Assembly: GCF_006715005.1 (NCBI RefSeq)
Contig: NZ_VFMJ01000001.1
Span: 5,084,001-5,148,000, forward strand
DNA from: Serratia marcescens
Lineage (GTDB): Bacteria > Pseudomonadota > Gammaproteobacteria > Enterobacterales > Enterobacteriaceae
Direction: 5' to 3'
DNA length: 64,000 nt
The notes below the pieces were generated by a model. It had not been told where the DNA came from. It worked only from the letters and a program-made list of their open reading frames with translations, and ran no database searches. Every line of letters begins with the position of its first letter. Within the stretch, counting starts at the first letter, position 1. This document shows, piece after piece, positions 1 to 8,114 of this stretch. The translations under genes were made by a program, and so were the position numbers.

Positions 1-896
1 AGCACGAACAGGAATTCCCAGGTTTTCGTGTGCACCAGCGGGCGGCTGTCGATCAGCTCCAGGTTATAGACGCCGCGCTTGGCCAGCAGGTATTGGTTGA
101 CCGGGAACTCTTCGTCATTTTTCGGGTTAGGGTACACTTCGGAAGCCCAGGTATCACCGCCAAAGGCTACGATGCCTTGGTCAGCCAACCACTTCGCCGC
201 TTCCATGCCGATACCCGGTTCGATCTCCAGGAATTTTTTATTGTCCTTACCAATCAGCTCCAGCCAACCGGTATTAAATAAAACAACGTCGCCTTTTCTT
301 AAGCTAATGCCCTGCTTCTTAAGCACCGCTTGAATATCCGCAACGGAAAATTCAGTGCCGCCCGGAACGATGTCTTTATGATAATAAGCCGTCATATCGA
401 GCACCACGCCGCGGGTGACCATGGGCGGCACTTTTTCCACGCCCAGTTTCTTCACGCCATCAACGGTGACAAAGTCCGCCGCCTTATTGCCGTTATAATA
501 AACGTTGTCGATGCCGATATGGCCTATACCGTTCAACTGGGTGCCGACGCCGGTCCAGGCATTCACCAATTCATCATTGAAGGTGAATTTATTGGGGCCA
601 AGCGTTTTTCCGTCCTGCTGACCAGGCTGAATATTATATAAACGGAAGCTACGGTGGCGGAACGCCGGGAAATCTTTATCGACGGGAACGGCCAATGACA
701 ATGTCTTGCCTTGCTTTACCAACTGCACGGACTGTAATACCCCTTCCGGCGTAAGCAGGTTGGCGGCGCCGATTTCGTCTTTTGCACCGTAAACAGAAGG
801 ATACCAGTCTGACGGCTGAGCGGCGGACTCTGCGGCGTGTGCAGGCACTGTGGCAAGCAAAGGCAGCAGGAGGGAGAGGCGATACAATGATTTCAT
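1..896 (-). CDS. Secreted cyclase family protein (PF04199-like), C-terminus beyond window
   Basis: The minus-strand frame opens with ATG at 896 and runs off the left edge, giving about 298 residues without a stop. The first ~22 residues are a typical Sec signal peptide (MKSLYRLSLLLPLLATVPAHA), so the product should be periplasmic. The body resembles the cyclase/kynurenine-formamidase-like metal hydrolase family: a GTQLNGIGHIGID segment sits where that family carries its HxGTHxDxPxH-type metal motif, followed by a VxRGVVLDM strand and a KKGDVVLFNTGW strand. The motif has Gln where KynB-type enzymes have the first His, as in the longer cyclase-family branch, so the substrate cannot be assigned. 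It appears monocistronic, with 221 bases separating it from the next gene. Confidence 0.8.
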   Translation of the reverse strand, partial: MKSLYRLSLLLPLLATVPAHAAESAAQPSDWYPSVYGAKDEIGAANLLTPEGVLQSVQLVKQGKTLSLAVPVDKDFPAFRHRSFRLYNIQPGQQDGKTLGPNKFTFNDELVNAWTGVGTQLNGIGHIGIDNVYYNGNKAADFVTVDGVKKLGVEKVPPMVTRGVVLDMTAYYHKDIVPGGTEFSVADIQAVLKKQGISLRKGDVVLFNTGWLELIGKDNKKFLEIEPGIGMEAAKWLADQGIVAFGGDTWASEVYPNPKNDEEFPVNQYLLAKRGVYNLELIDSRPLVHTKTWEFLFV

Positions 897-1088
897 CAGT
901 GACTCATCCTTATAACGACGTATTGCAAGGTGAATGAAAATGAGCCATCCGGACATAGGCGATGTCAGGCCGCCGAATAATAACCGGTGGAGAAAGAGGC
1001 TCATTTTTTAGTACGCGGGTGCATTAGCGTGATGCTTTATAAAGCGTGGTGAATAACCACCCGACGATGACTTCCTTATGCGGAAATA

Positions 1089-1113
1089 AATAACGCCGGT
1101 GAGCGGCGTTATT
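1089..1113 (-). terminator. Hairpin downstream of the small DUF1471 gene
   Basis: A perfect 10-bp inverted repeat (AATAACGCCG / CGGCGTTATT) with a 5-nt loop lies just past the stop at 1118 on the minus strand. It is followed by an AT-rich but not pure T tract, so termination is plausible but not strong. Confidence 0.5.
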
Positions 1114-1117
1114 GGCA

Positions 1118-1330
1118 TTATTTTTTAAGCTCTGCACTCATGGTGACGAAATTGCCCATGTAGGCGCTGGTGATTTTATAGCCACTTGCGCCGGCCTCTT
1201 GCGCTTTTTTAGCGATGAGGGCTTCGGTGGAATCCAGCGTTCTGCCGGTTGCGGTAACGCTTTCTGCTGCGGCGTTAAACGACAACATGGAGAACAGAGC
1301 GAGTGAAATAACGGTGGTCATGGTTTTCAT
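1118..1330 (-). CDS. Secreted DUF1471 (YdgH/BhsA/McbA-like) peptide
   Basis: This 70-residue protein has a signal peptide (about residues 1-22, ending NAAA) and a short DUF1471-type domain: a VTATGRTLDSTEALIAKKA segment, then AGASGYKI and a terminal strand. This is the BhsA/McbA/YdgH family of small periplasmic or outer-surface stress peptides found in many copies in Enterobacterales. Family members in E. coli are linked to biofilm and stress tolerance; the role of this copy is unknown. A second paralogue lies at 2493-2753, on the far side of the SDR gene. Confidence 0.8.
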   Translation of the reverse strand: MKTMTTVISLALFSMLSFNAAAESVTATGRTLDSTEALIAKKAQEAGASGYKITSAYMGNFVTMSAELKK

Positions 1331-1567
1331 ATCTTTATCCTGTGTTCGACGATTCGAAAAATGAGGGTGTCCGGTACGACACGATGGAGCGAAGGATAAA
1401 GGGGGCGATGAGGTGAATAAATAACAGAATCGTCAATAAACTATTCCGTTTTTGTACATAAACTGATTCGATTGTTGTTTTTCAAGCGGTGTTGGTGGTG
1501 TATAGCGGGGGGTGGCGAACGGGTATGTATCGACCTTCAGGCTTACACATTGCGCAGCTGAATAAAT

Positions 1568-1588
1568 AAAAAGCCCCTTGCGGGGCTT
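1568..1588 (-). terminator. Rho-independent terminator of the SDR gene
   Basis: On the minus strand the hairpin AAGCCCC/GGGGCTT ends in TTTTTATTTATT, right after the SDR stop codon at 1594. The same 18-base hairpin core recurs at about 2446-2463. Confidence 0.75.
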
Positions 1589-1593
1589 GGACG

Positions 1594-2343
1594 TTACGCC
1601 GAGAAGCCGCCGTCGATGCTCAGGCTGGCGCCGGTGATATAACCCGCCTGCGGGCCGGCCAGGTAGGCGACGAAGCCGGCGATCTCTTCATCTTTGCCGT
1701 AGCGGCCGATCGCCATCAGCTGCTTGAGCTGATCGGCGAATTCGCCGGCGTCCGGGTTCATTTCGGTGTCCACCGGGCCGGGCTGCACGTTATTGACGGT
1801 GATGCCGCGCGGGCCGAGATCGCGCGCCATGCCTTTGGTCAGGCCGACCAGCGCCGATTTGCTCATTGCATACACCGCCGCGCCGCCGAACGGCACGCGC
1901 TCGGCGTTGGTGCTGCCGATGTGGATGATGCGGCCGCCGTCGTTCATGTGGCGCGCCGCTTCCTGGCTGGCGACGAACACGCTGCGCACGTTGACCGCCA
2001 GCATGCGATCCAAATCGTCCAGCGCCAGCTCCTCGGTGCTGCCCAGCGTAAATACCCCGGCGTTGTTCACCAGAATATCCAGGTTGCCGAAGTGGCTGAC
2101 CGCCTGGCGCACCGCCTGCTGTAGCGCCGCGGCATCGGCGCTGTCGGCCTTGATGGCGAGGGCTTTGCCGCCGGCGACAGTAACGGCGCTCGCCACTGCT
2201 TCGGCGCGATCGGCCGAGGCGGCGTAGGTAAAGGCGACGGCGGCGCCTTCGTTCGCCAACCGTTTCACGATGGCAGCGCCGATGCCGCGTGAGCCGCCCT
2301 GAACGAACGCGACTTTGCCTTGCAGAGGGTGTGCTGTGGTCAT
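1594..2343 (-). CDS. SDR family NAD(P)-dependent oxidoreductase
   Basis: This is a classical short-chain dehydrogenase/reductase of 249 residues, the usual family length. Visible motifs are the Rossmann glycine pattern GGSRGIG (about 16-22), NNAG (93-96), catalytic Ser144 and the YxxxK pair Tyr158/Lys162; the C-terminus ITGASLSIDGGFSA is typical. The frame stays open to 2439, but the ATG at 2343 is chosen because GGAGAAATAAC precedes it and the SDR fold starts there. Substrate and cofactor are not evident. The gene stands alone between two DUF1471 genes and has its own terminator. Confidence 0.85.
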   Translation of the reverse strand: MTTAHPLQGKVAFVQGGSRGIGAAIVKRLANEGAAVAFTYAASADRAEAVASAVTVAGGKALAIKADSADAAALQQAVRQAVSHFGNLDILVNNAGVFTLGSTEELALDDLDRMLAVNVRSVFVASQEAARHMNDGGRIIHIGSTNAERVPFGGAAVYAMSKSALVGLTKGMARDLGPRGITVNNVQPGPVDTEMNPDAGEFADQLKQLMAIGRYGKDEEIAGFVAYLAGPQAGYITGASLSIDGGFSA

Positions 2344-2443
2344 GTTATTTCTCCAAAGTGGGTGAGGGTAAGGCGTGATTCCCAGTATCGGTGAAATGTC
2401 TGGCGGCCACTGTTCACAAAGAGCTTTGCCTGCCCACAACGAG

Positions 2444-2463
2444 AAAAGCCCCTTGCGGGGCTT
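2444..2463 (-). terminator. Rho-independent terminator of the second DUF1471 gene
   Basis: The hairpin AAGCCCC-TTGC-GGGGCTT lies downstream of the stop at 2493 on the minus strand. It has short T-rich flanks on both sides and may work in either direction. Its core is identical to the one at 1571-1588. Confidence 0.65.
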
Positions 2464-2492
2464 CTTTCTTCCGTCGGTTGGCTGTTCGACGA

Positions 2493-2753
2493 TCAGTTGA
2501 AGATTTCTGCGGTGCCGTACAGTTTGTTCTGACCGCCGGCGGCGACGATGCGGTATGAGCTGGCGCCCGACGCGGCGGCTTTGCTGGCCAGTTCGCTTTC
2601 CAACGCGCTCAGGTTGGTGGCGCCGCTAACGGAGACTACGCCGATTTTCTGGGCGTCTGCAGCGGGTTGGCTGGAAGGCAGGTCAGCGGCGAAGGTAGCG
2701 AAAGAAGCGGTAGCCAGCAGCGCAGCGGTAGCAAAAATTTTGACGTTTTTCAT
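2493..2753 (-). CDS. Secreted DUF1471 (YdgH/BhsA/McbA-like) protein
   Basis: This 86-residue protein has a clear signal peptide (MKNVKIFATAALLATASFATFAA) and a DUF1471 domain with the family pattern IGVVSVSGATNLSALE, KAAASGASSYRI and a final GTAEIF strand. The ATG at 2753 has GAGGAATACATC upstream; the frame stays open to 2861 but those extra residues precede the signal peptide and are unlikely to be translated. Products of this family are small periplasmic or cell-surface stress proteins; the specific role is unknown. Confidence 0.85.
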   Translation of the reverse strand: MKNVKIFATAALLATASFATFAADLPSSQPAADAQKIGVVSVSGATNLSALESELASKAAASGASSYRIVAAGGQNKLYGTAEIFN

Positions 2754-2949
2754 GATGTATTCCTCAGCGTATTGATTGGGTGAGAGCCCGTTGTCTCTCG
2801 ATGTGTTAAATAATAGTGCGGCAGGTTGGAATAAAAAACCGGAGAGTTTTGAGTATCTCATTCAAATAAACTGATTATTTTTTCACCCGCTGGCGCGCGG
2901 TAAAAATCGCCACTACCCTTTACAGACGATCCTTAACCGGAGAAGCGTA

Positions 2950-3392
2950 ATGACGGTAAACGCGTTTATCGGCAGCTGGGCGCTGGTGTCCTCGGCATTT
3001 GAAAACCAGGACGGTGAGCTGAATTACCCGCTGGGCGAGCAGGTGTTGGGGCGCATCCACTATGAGGCCAACGGCACGATGGCGGCGCAGCTTTACAGTG
3101 CCGTGCGGCCGCGCTTCGCCGCCGACGATTTGGCGCAGGGGTCCGAGCGGGAGATCCGCACCGCCTTCATCAATATGATTTGCTACTTCGGCCGCTATCA
3201 GGTGGAGGAAAACGAGCAGCGAGTGGTGCATCAGGTCGAAGGCTGTTCGTTCCCCAACTGGATAGGCAGCCGTCAGGTGCGTTTTACGCTTTCAGCGGCG
3301 ACCGGCTGACGTTGCGCACGGTGCCCTTGCAGCTCGGTAACGGCCTGCAGGTGGGTGAACTGGTGTGGCAGCGCACAGGAGCTTCTTTATGA
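2950..3392 (+). pseudogene. Lipocalin-like domain protein, apparent -1 frameshift near 3283
   Basis: From ATG 2950 the frame encodes a lipocalin-like (PF13924-type) protein beginning FIGSWALVSSAFENQDG, and meets a stop at 3307-3309 after 119 residues. The family normally runs about 140-150 residues. The missing tail (YAFSGDRLTLRTVPLQ, then GELVWQR) is present in another frame, ending at TGA 3390-3392. One extra T in the TTTT run near 3280-3285 would rejoin VRF-YAFSGDRLTLRT. The restored stop overlaps the ATG of the next gene (ATGA), as expected for a coupled pair. Either the gene is truly frameshifted in this strain or the base is a sequencing error. Function of the family is unclear. Confidence 0.75.
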
Positions 3393-4057
3393 TCATTGTT
3401 CATCATCTCAATCACTCACGGTCGCAGCGCATTCTGTGGTTCCTGGAAGAGCTGGGCGTGCCCTATCAGGTGCAACGCTACGAACGCGATCCGCAGACCA
3501 TGCTGGCGCCGGCGGCGCTGAAAAAGATCCACCCGCTGGGCAAATCGCCGGTGATCGTCGATGGCGATCTGACGCTGGCGGAATCCGGCGCCATCATCGA
3601 ATACTTGCAGGAAGCCTATGACGCGCAGGGCATGTTCATGCCGACCGACTTCCACGCGCGCCAGCAATACCGCTACTGGTTGCACTACGCCGAAGGATCG
3701 CTGATGCCGCTGTTGGTGATGAAACTGGTGTTCAGCCGGCTCGGGCAGCCGCCGATCCCCTGGCTGCTGCGGCCGGTGGCCGGCGCGATCGGCAAGGGCG
3801 TGCAGCGCGAATATCTCGACAAGCAGATCGCGCCGCACTGCGAATTCCTCGAACAGCACCTGAATAAGGGCAGCTGGTTTGTCGGCAACGACTTCAGCGC
3901 GGCGGACATTCAGATGAGCTTCCCGCTGGAGGCGATGGCGGCGCGCGGCGCGTTGGATGATTGCCCGAAACTGCGCGGCTTTCTGCAGCGTATTCATGCC
4001 CGGCCCGCCTACCAGCGGGCGTTGGAGCAGGGCGGCCCTTACGACCTGCTGAGTTAA
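3389..4057 (+). CDS. Glutathione S-transferase family protein
   Basis: This 222-residue cytosolic GST has an N-terminal thioredoxin-like domain (about 1-80) with LNHSRSQRILWFLEELG, the cis-Pro region GKSPVIVDGDLTLAESGAII, and an all-helical C-terminal domain with the NDFSAADIQMSFPLEA capping motif. Such enzymes conjugate glutathione to electrophiles or reduce disulfides; the SR motif suggests a Ser-type active site. The ATG at 3389 overlaps the stop of the lipocalin-like gene (ATGA), which argues for translational coupling; an upstream in-frame start at 3365 has no such support. Exact subfamily is not assigned. Confidence 0.88.
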   Translation: MIIVHHLNHSRSQRILWFLEELGVPYQVQRYERDPQTMLAPAALKKIHPLGKSPVIVDGDLTLAESGAIIEYLQEAYDAQGMFMPTDFHARQQYRYWLHYAEGSLMPLLVMKLVFSRLGQPPIPWLLRPVAGAIGKGVQREYLDKQIAPHCEFLEQHLNKGSWFVGNDFSAADIQMSFPLEAMAARGALDDCPKLRGFLQRIHARPAYQRALEQGGPYDLLS

Positions 4058-4104
4058 GCGGATGGGCTATACTCGATGGGGTCATTCTTCATCGGAGGTA
4101 GCCC

Positions 4105-4512
4105 ATGGCTACGCAAATCTTCGTTAACCTGCCCGTCAGCGATCTGCCCGCCTCGATGGCGTTCTTCACCCACCTGGGTTTCACTTTCAACCCGCAATTC
4201 ACCGACGACACCGCTGCGTGCATGGTGGTCAGCGACACGATTTACGTGATGTTGCTGACCCACGACAAATTCAGGATGTTTACCCCGAACCCGATCGGCG
4301 ACGCCAAACAGGCCACCGAAGTGCTGGTATGCCTGTCGCAACCCAGCCGGGCGGCGGTGGACGAACTGGTGCGCAAGGCGATCGCCGGCGGCGGCAACAC
4401 TTATCATCAGCCGCGCGACTACGGCATGATGTACGGCCACGGCTTTCAGGATCTGGACGGCCATATCTGGGAATTGATGTATATGGATCCCGCTGCGGTA
4501 CAGGTGCAGTAA
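4105..4512 (+). CDS. VOC family (glyoxalase/bleomycin-resistance fold) protein
   Basis: This 135-residue protein shows the paired beta-alpha-beta-beta-beta pattern of the vicinal oxygen chelate fold: IFVNLPVSDLPASMAFFTHLGF at the start, and the second-half motif GHGFQDLDGHIWELMYMDP that usually supplies metal ligands (His and Glu). AT-rich promoter-like bases and a GGAGG ribosome site (4096-4100) precede ATG 4105. Family members range from glyoxalase I to resistance proteins, so the substrate is open. It is followed at once by a strong terminator and appears monocistronic. Confidence 0.85.
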   Translation: MATQIFVNLPVSDLPASMAFFTHLGFTFNPQFTDDTAACMVVSDTIYVMLLTHDKFRMFTPNPIGDAKQATEVLVCLSQPSRAAVDELVRKAIAGGGNTYHQPRDYGMMYGHGFQDLDGHIWELMYMDPAAVQVQ

Positions 4513-4517
4513 TCTCG

Positions 4518-4542
4518 CCGGGGCGTCCCTCGCCCCGGTTTT
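4518..4542 (+). terminator. Rho-independent terminator after the VOC gene
   Basis: A perfect 8-bp GC stem (CCGGGGCG / CGCCCCGG) with loop TCCCT is followed by TTTT, six bases past the VOC stop codon. Confidence 0.85.
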
Positions 4543-4595
4543 ATCGCGCAGACGCCATTCTCGCCACTTTCTGCATAAATTGCCGCGATCTTTAG

Positions 4596-4625
4596 TTGAT
4601 TAGACGCTATGGAAGGCAGGATAAT
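4596..4625 (+). promoter_or_regulatory. Possible sigma70 promoter of ghxP
   Basis: TTGATT (4596-4601) and GATAAT (4620-4625) are 18 bp apart upstream of ghxP. This would give a leader of about 200 nt containing both PurR-like boxes. It is a pattern match only. Confidence 0.35.
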
Positions 4626-4673
4626 CGTTTGCCTTGAATAAACCACCATAAATTACCCGTACCGCGCGCTGCG

Positions 4674-4689
4674 AGTTAAACGTTTGCCT
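4674..4689 (+). promoter_or_regulatory. Candidate PurR operator (upstream half of a pair)
   Basis: AGTTAAACGTTTGCCT matches the PurR consensus ACGCAAACGTTTGCGT at about 12 of 16 positions, including the central AAACGTTTGC. It lies 140 bp before ghxP. Confidence 0.45.
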
Positions 4690-4741
4690 TGGTGCGCATT
4701 GCCGTTGGCGATGCGACGGAAGGGCAAGGAAGCGGAACGTG

Positions 4742-4757
4742 ACGTAAACGATTACGT
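4742..4757 (+). promoter_or_regulatory. Candidate PurR operator upstream of ghxP
   Basis: ACGTAAACGATTACGT is a near-palindrome matching the PurR consensus at 13 of 16 positions. It lies 72 bp upstream of the ghxP start. In E. coli the orthologue (yjcD) belongs to the PurR regulon, so repression by hypoxanthine/guanine-bound PurR is likely here too. Confidence 0.55.
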
Positions 4758-4829
4758 GACGATCGGGCGCGGGCGAGATTACAGGCCTGCTGCGACGGGC
4801 CGATTCATGAAACACAGGGGAAGTAACCT

Positions 4830-6191
4830 ATGTCGAACTCTCAAGCGAACCACGCCGCAAAACCAACCGGCGGGCTTGATGGCTATTTTAAAATTTCCGC
4901 ACGCGGCAGCAGCGTGCGTCAGGAGGTGGTGGCGGGGCTGACCACCTTCCTGGCGATGGTGTACTCGGTGATCGTGGTGCCGAGCATGCTGGGCAAAGCG
5001 GGCTTCCCGCCGGCGGCGGTGTTCGTCTCCACCTGCCTGGTGGCCGGGCTGGGCTCGCTGCTGATGGGGCTGTGGGCTAACCTGCCGATGGCCATCGGCT
5101 GTGCGATTTCATTGACCGCTTTCACCGCTTTCAGCCTGGTGCTGGGCCAGCACATCAGCATTCCGGTGGCGCTGGGCGCGGTGTTCGTGATGGGCGTGCT
5201 GTTTACCGTCATCTCGGTCACCGGCATCCGCGCCTGGATCCTGCGCAACCTGCCGATGGGCGTGGCGCACGGCACCGGTATCGGTATTGGTCTGTTTCTG
5301 CTGCTGATCGCCGCCAACGGTGTCGGCCTGGTGGTGAAGAACCCGCTGGATGGTCTGCCGGTGGCGCTCGGCGCGTTCACCTCTTTCCCGGTGGTGATGA
5401 CGCTGGTCGGCCTGGCGGTGATCTTCGGCCTGGAGAAACTGCGCGTGCCCGGCGGCATTCTACTGGTGATCATCGCCATTTCCATCATCGGCCTGATCGT
5501 CGATCCGGCGGTGAAATACCAAGGGCTGTTCGCCATGCCGAGCCTGGCGGACGCTGACGGCAAATCGTTGATCTTCAGCCTGGATATCATGGGCGCGTTG
5601 CAGCCGGTGGTGTTGCCGAGCGTGCTGGCGCTGGTGATGACCGCGGTATTCGACGCCACCGGCACCATCCGCGCGGTGGCCGGGCAGGCCAACCTGCTGG
5701 ATAAAGACGGGCAGATTATCAACGGCGGCAAGGCGCTGACCTCGGATTCCCTGAGCAGCATCTTCTCCGGCCTGGTGGGCGCCGCGCCCGCCGCGGTCTA
5801 CATCGAGTCCGCCGCCGGCACCGCCGCGGGCGGCAAGACCGGCCTGACCGCCACCGTGGTCGGCATTCTGTTCCTGCTGATCCTGTTCCTGTCGCCGCTG
5901 GCCTATCTGGTGCCGGTCTATGCCACTGCACCGGCGCTGATGTACGTTGGCCTGCTGATGCTGAGCAACGTCACCAAGCTGGACTTCAACGACTTCGTCG
6001 ACGCGATGGCCGGCCTGCTGTGCGCGGTGTTCATCGTGCTGACCTGTAACATCGTTACCGGCATCATGCTGGGCTTCAGCTCGCTGGTCATCGGCCGCAT
6101 CTTCTCCGGTGAATGGCGCAAGCTGAACATCGGCACCGTGCTGATCGCCGTGGCGCTGGTGGCGTTCTACGCCGGCGGCTGGGCGATTTAA
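4830..6191 (+). CDS. ghxP: Guanine/hypoxanthine permease GhxP
   Basis: This 453-residue NCS2/AzgA-type inner-membrane purine permease is very close to E. coli GhxP (YjcD) along its whole length, for example [20 protein letters not shown] at the N-terminus, [18 protein letters not shown] in the middle and [20 protein letters not shown] at the end. It should import guanine and hypoxanthine with protons for salvage. About a dozen hydrophobic segments are visible. The ATG at 4830 has GGGAAG upstream. The downstream neighbour is yjcE, as in E. coli. Candidate PurR boxes upstream suggest repression by purines. Confidence 0.95.
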   Translation: MSNSQANHAAKPTGGLDGYFKISARGSSVRQEVVAGLTTFLAMVYSVIVVPSMLGKAGFPPAAVFVSTCLVAGLGSLLMGLWANLPMAIGCAISLTAFTAFSLVLGQHISIPVALGAVFVMGVLFTVISVTGIRAWILRNLPMGVAHGTGIGIGLFLLLIAANGVGLVVKNPLDGLPVALGAFTSFPVVMTLVGLAVIFGLEKLRVPGGILLVIIAISIIGLIVDPAVKYQGLFAMPSLADADGKSLIFSLDIMGALQPVVLPSVLALVMTAVFDATGTIRAVAGQANLLDKDGQIINGGKALTSDSLSSIFSGLVGAAPAAVYIESAAGTAAGGKTGLTATVVGILFLLILFLSPLAYLVPVYATAPALMYVGLLMLSNVTKLDFNDFVDAMAGLLCAVFIVLTCNIVTGIMLGFSSLVIGRIFSGEWRKLNIGTVLIAVALVAFYAGGWAI

Positions 6192-6202
6192 GCCCCTCAG
6201 AG

Positions 6203-6227
6203 TTCCCTCGCCCGGCGGGCGGGGGAA
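6203..6227 (+). terminator. Possible terminator after ghxP
   Basis: A GC-rich inverted repeat (TTCCC-CGCCCG / CGGGCG-GGGAA) follows the ghxP stop. The T tract is weak, so this may be attenuating only. Confidence 0.4.
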
Positions 6228-6388
6228 TCTGTCACGGCATTTCCCTTCTTAAGATAAGTCTTCTTCTGCTCTGCACCGCGTTTTGAAAGGCACAACAAGC
6301 TTTAACGGCTGTAAAAAAAGTGATCTACTATCGGGACCAACGCAGGCCCTGAGCCGATGTCGTCTGAATCGTAGAGTCTAAGGAAAGC

Positions 6389-8038
6389 ATGGAAATCTTT
6401 TTTACAATCCTCATTTTGATCCTGGTGGTCTCCCTGTCCGGGGTGGTGACGCGCATGTTGCCGTTCCAGGTGCCGCTGCCGCTGATGCAAATCGCCATCG
6501 GGGCCCTGTTGGCCTGGCCGCATTTCGGGCTGCACGTCGACTTTGATCCCGAATTGTTCCTGGTGCTGTTCATTCCGCCGCTGCTGTTTGCCGACGGCTG
6601 GAAAACGCCGACGCGCGAATTCCTGCACCACGGGCGTGAAATTCTCGGCCTGGCGCTGGTGCTGGTGCTGATCACCGTGGTCGGCGTCGGCTATCTGATC
6701 TACGCCATGGTGCCGGGCATTCCGCTGGTGGCGGCCTTCGCGTTGGCGGCGGTGCTGTCGCCGACCGATGCCGTGGCGCTGTCCGGCATCGTCGGCAAAG
6801 GGCGCATTCCGAAGCCAATCATGGGCGTGCTCGAGGGTGAGGCGCTGATGAACGACGCCTCCGGCCTGGTGTCGCTCAAGTTCGCCATCGCGGTGGCGAT
6901 GGGCACCATGGTGTTCACCGTAGGCGGCGCGACCCTCGAATTCCTCAAAGTGGCGATCGGCGGCCTGCTGGCCGGCGTGGCGGTCACCTGGACCTACAGT
7001 AAATCGCTGCGGGTGATGAGCCGCTGGAGCGGCGACGATCCGGCGACCCAGATCGTGTTCCTGCTGCTGCTGCCGTTCGCTTCTTACCTGATCGCCGAAC
7101 ACATCGGCGTCTCCGGCATCCTGGCGGCGGTGGCGGCGGGGATGACCATCAGCCAGTCCGGCGTGATACGCAACGCGCCGCTGGCGATGCGCCTGCGCGC
7201 CAACAGCGTATGGGCGATGCTGGAGTTCGTGTTCAACGGCATGGTGTTCATCATGTTGGGCCTGCAGCTGCCGGGCATTCTTGAAACCTCTATCCTGCAG
7301 GCGGAGCTGGATCCGACCATCCAGACCTGGTACCTGTTCGCGGACGTGGCCACCATCTACGCCGCGCTGCTGGTGCTGCGTTTCACCTGGCTGTGGATAA
7401 TGAAGAAGACCAGCAACCGCTTTATGAAAAAGCGCCCGCTGCAGTTCGGCGATTACAGCACGCGTGAGCTGTGGGTAGCGTCGTTCGCCGGGGTGCGCGG
7501 GGCGATAACCCTGGCCGGTGTGCTGTCGATACCGCTGTTGCTGAGTGACGGCACCGCCTTCCCGGCGCGCTATCAGCTGGTGTTTATCGCCGCCGGGGTG
7601 ATCCTGCTGTCGCTGATCGTCGGCGTGCTGGCGTTGCCGCTGCTGCTGCGTGGCGTGCAGGTGGCCGACAAGAGCGCCAGCAAGCAGGAAGAGCGCATGG
7701 CGATCGCCATGGCGGCCGAGGTGGCGATCGAAAGCGTGAATAAAATGGAAGAGCGCCTGGTTGCCGATACCGAAGAAAACCTCGACCCGCAGGTGTTGAA
7801 AGAGGTCAGCTCGCGGGTGACGGGCATGCTGCGGCGGCGCATTGCGTCGAAAGACGATATCGAGAATGCGTTGGCGATGGAAAACCTCGAGCGGCGTTTC
7901 CGCCTGACGGCGCTGCGCGCCGAGCGCGGCGAGCTGTACCATCTGCGCGCCACGCAGAAAATCAGCAACGAGACGCTGCAAAAACTGCTGCACGATCTCG
8001 ACCTGCTCGAAGCGCTGTTGATCGAGCGCGAAGGCTAA
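6389..8038 (+). CDS. yjcE: CPA1-family Na+(K+)/H+ antiporter YjcE
   Basis: The 549-residue product aligns end to end with E. coli YjcE. The membrane domain (about residues 1-420, 12-13 hydrophobic segments) contains the CPA1 signatures FIPPLLFADGW, LSPTDAVALSGI and EGEALMNDASGLV with the ND ion-binding pair, and FAGVRGAITLAG. A charged cytoplasmic tail (about 430-549), rich in predicted helices, ends LLHDLDLLEALL as in the E. coli protein. It should exchange Na+ or K+ for H+ across the inner membrane. ATG 6389 follows TAAGGAAAGC. The ghxP-yjcE order matches E. coli. Confidence 0.93.
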   Translation: MEIFFTILILILVVSLSGVVTRMLPFQVPLPLMQIAIGALLAWPHFGLHVDFDPELFLVLFIPPLLFADGWKTPTREFLHHGREILGLALVLVLITVVGVGYLIYAMVPGIPLVAAFALAAVLSPTDAVALSGIVGKGRIPKPIMGVLEGEALMNDASGLVSLKFAIAVAMGTMVFTVGGATLEFLKVAIGGLLAGVAVTWTYSKSLRVMSRWSGDDPATQIVFLLLLPFASYLIAEHIGVSGILAAVAAGMTISQSGVIRNAPLAMRLRANSVWAMLEFVFNGMVFIMLGLQLPGILETSILQAELDPTIQTWYLFADVATIYAALLVLRFTWLWIMKKTSNRFMKKRPLQFGDYSTRELWVASFAGVRGAITLAGVLSIPLLLSDGTAFPARYQLVFIAAGVILLSLIVGVLALPLLLRGVQVADKSASKQEERMAIAMAAEVAIESVNKMEERLVADTEENLDPQVLKEVSSRVTGMLRRRIASKDDIENALAMENLERRFRLTALRAERGELYHLRATQKISNETLQKLLHDLDLLEALLIEREG

Positions 8039-8083
8039 ACCTCAGAGGAGGAATTAACGTTTTTCCTCTTTATTTCTGTTCTG

Positions 8084-8112
8084 AAGGGCCGCCTGTGCGG
8101 CCCTTGTTTTTT
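8084..8112 (+). terminator. Rho-independent terminator of yjcE
   Basis: A perfect 9-bp stem AAGGGCCGC / GCGGCCCTT with loop CTGT is followed by GTTTTTT, between the convergent yjcE and the LysR gene. Confidence 0.9.
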
Positions 8113-8114
8113 GG

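Noticed and set aside
6302-7993. 563-residue minus-strand frame opposite yjcE
   Set aside because: His/Arg/Gln-rich composition without motifs; yjcE on the plus strand is fully conserved.
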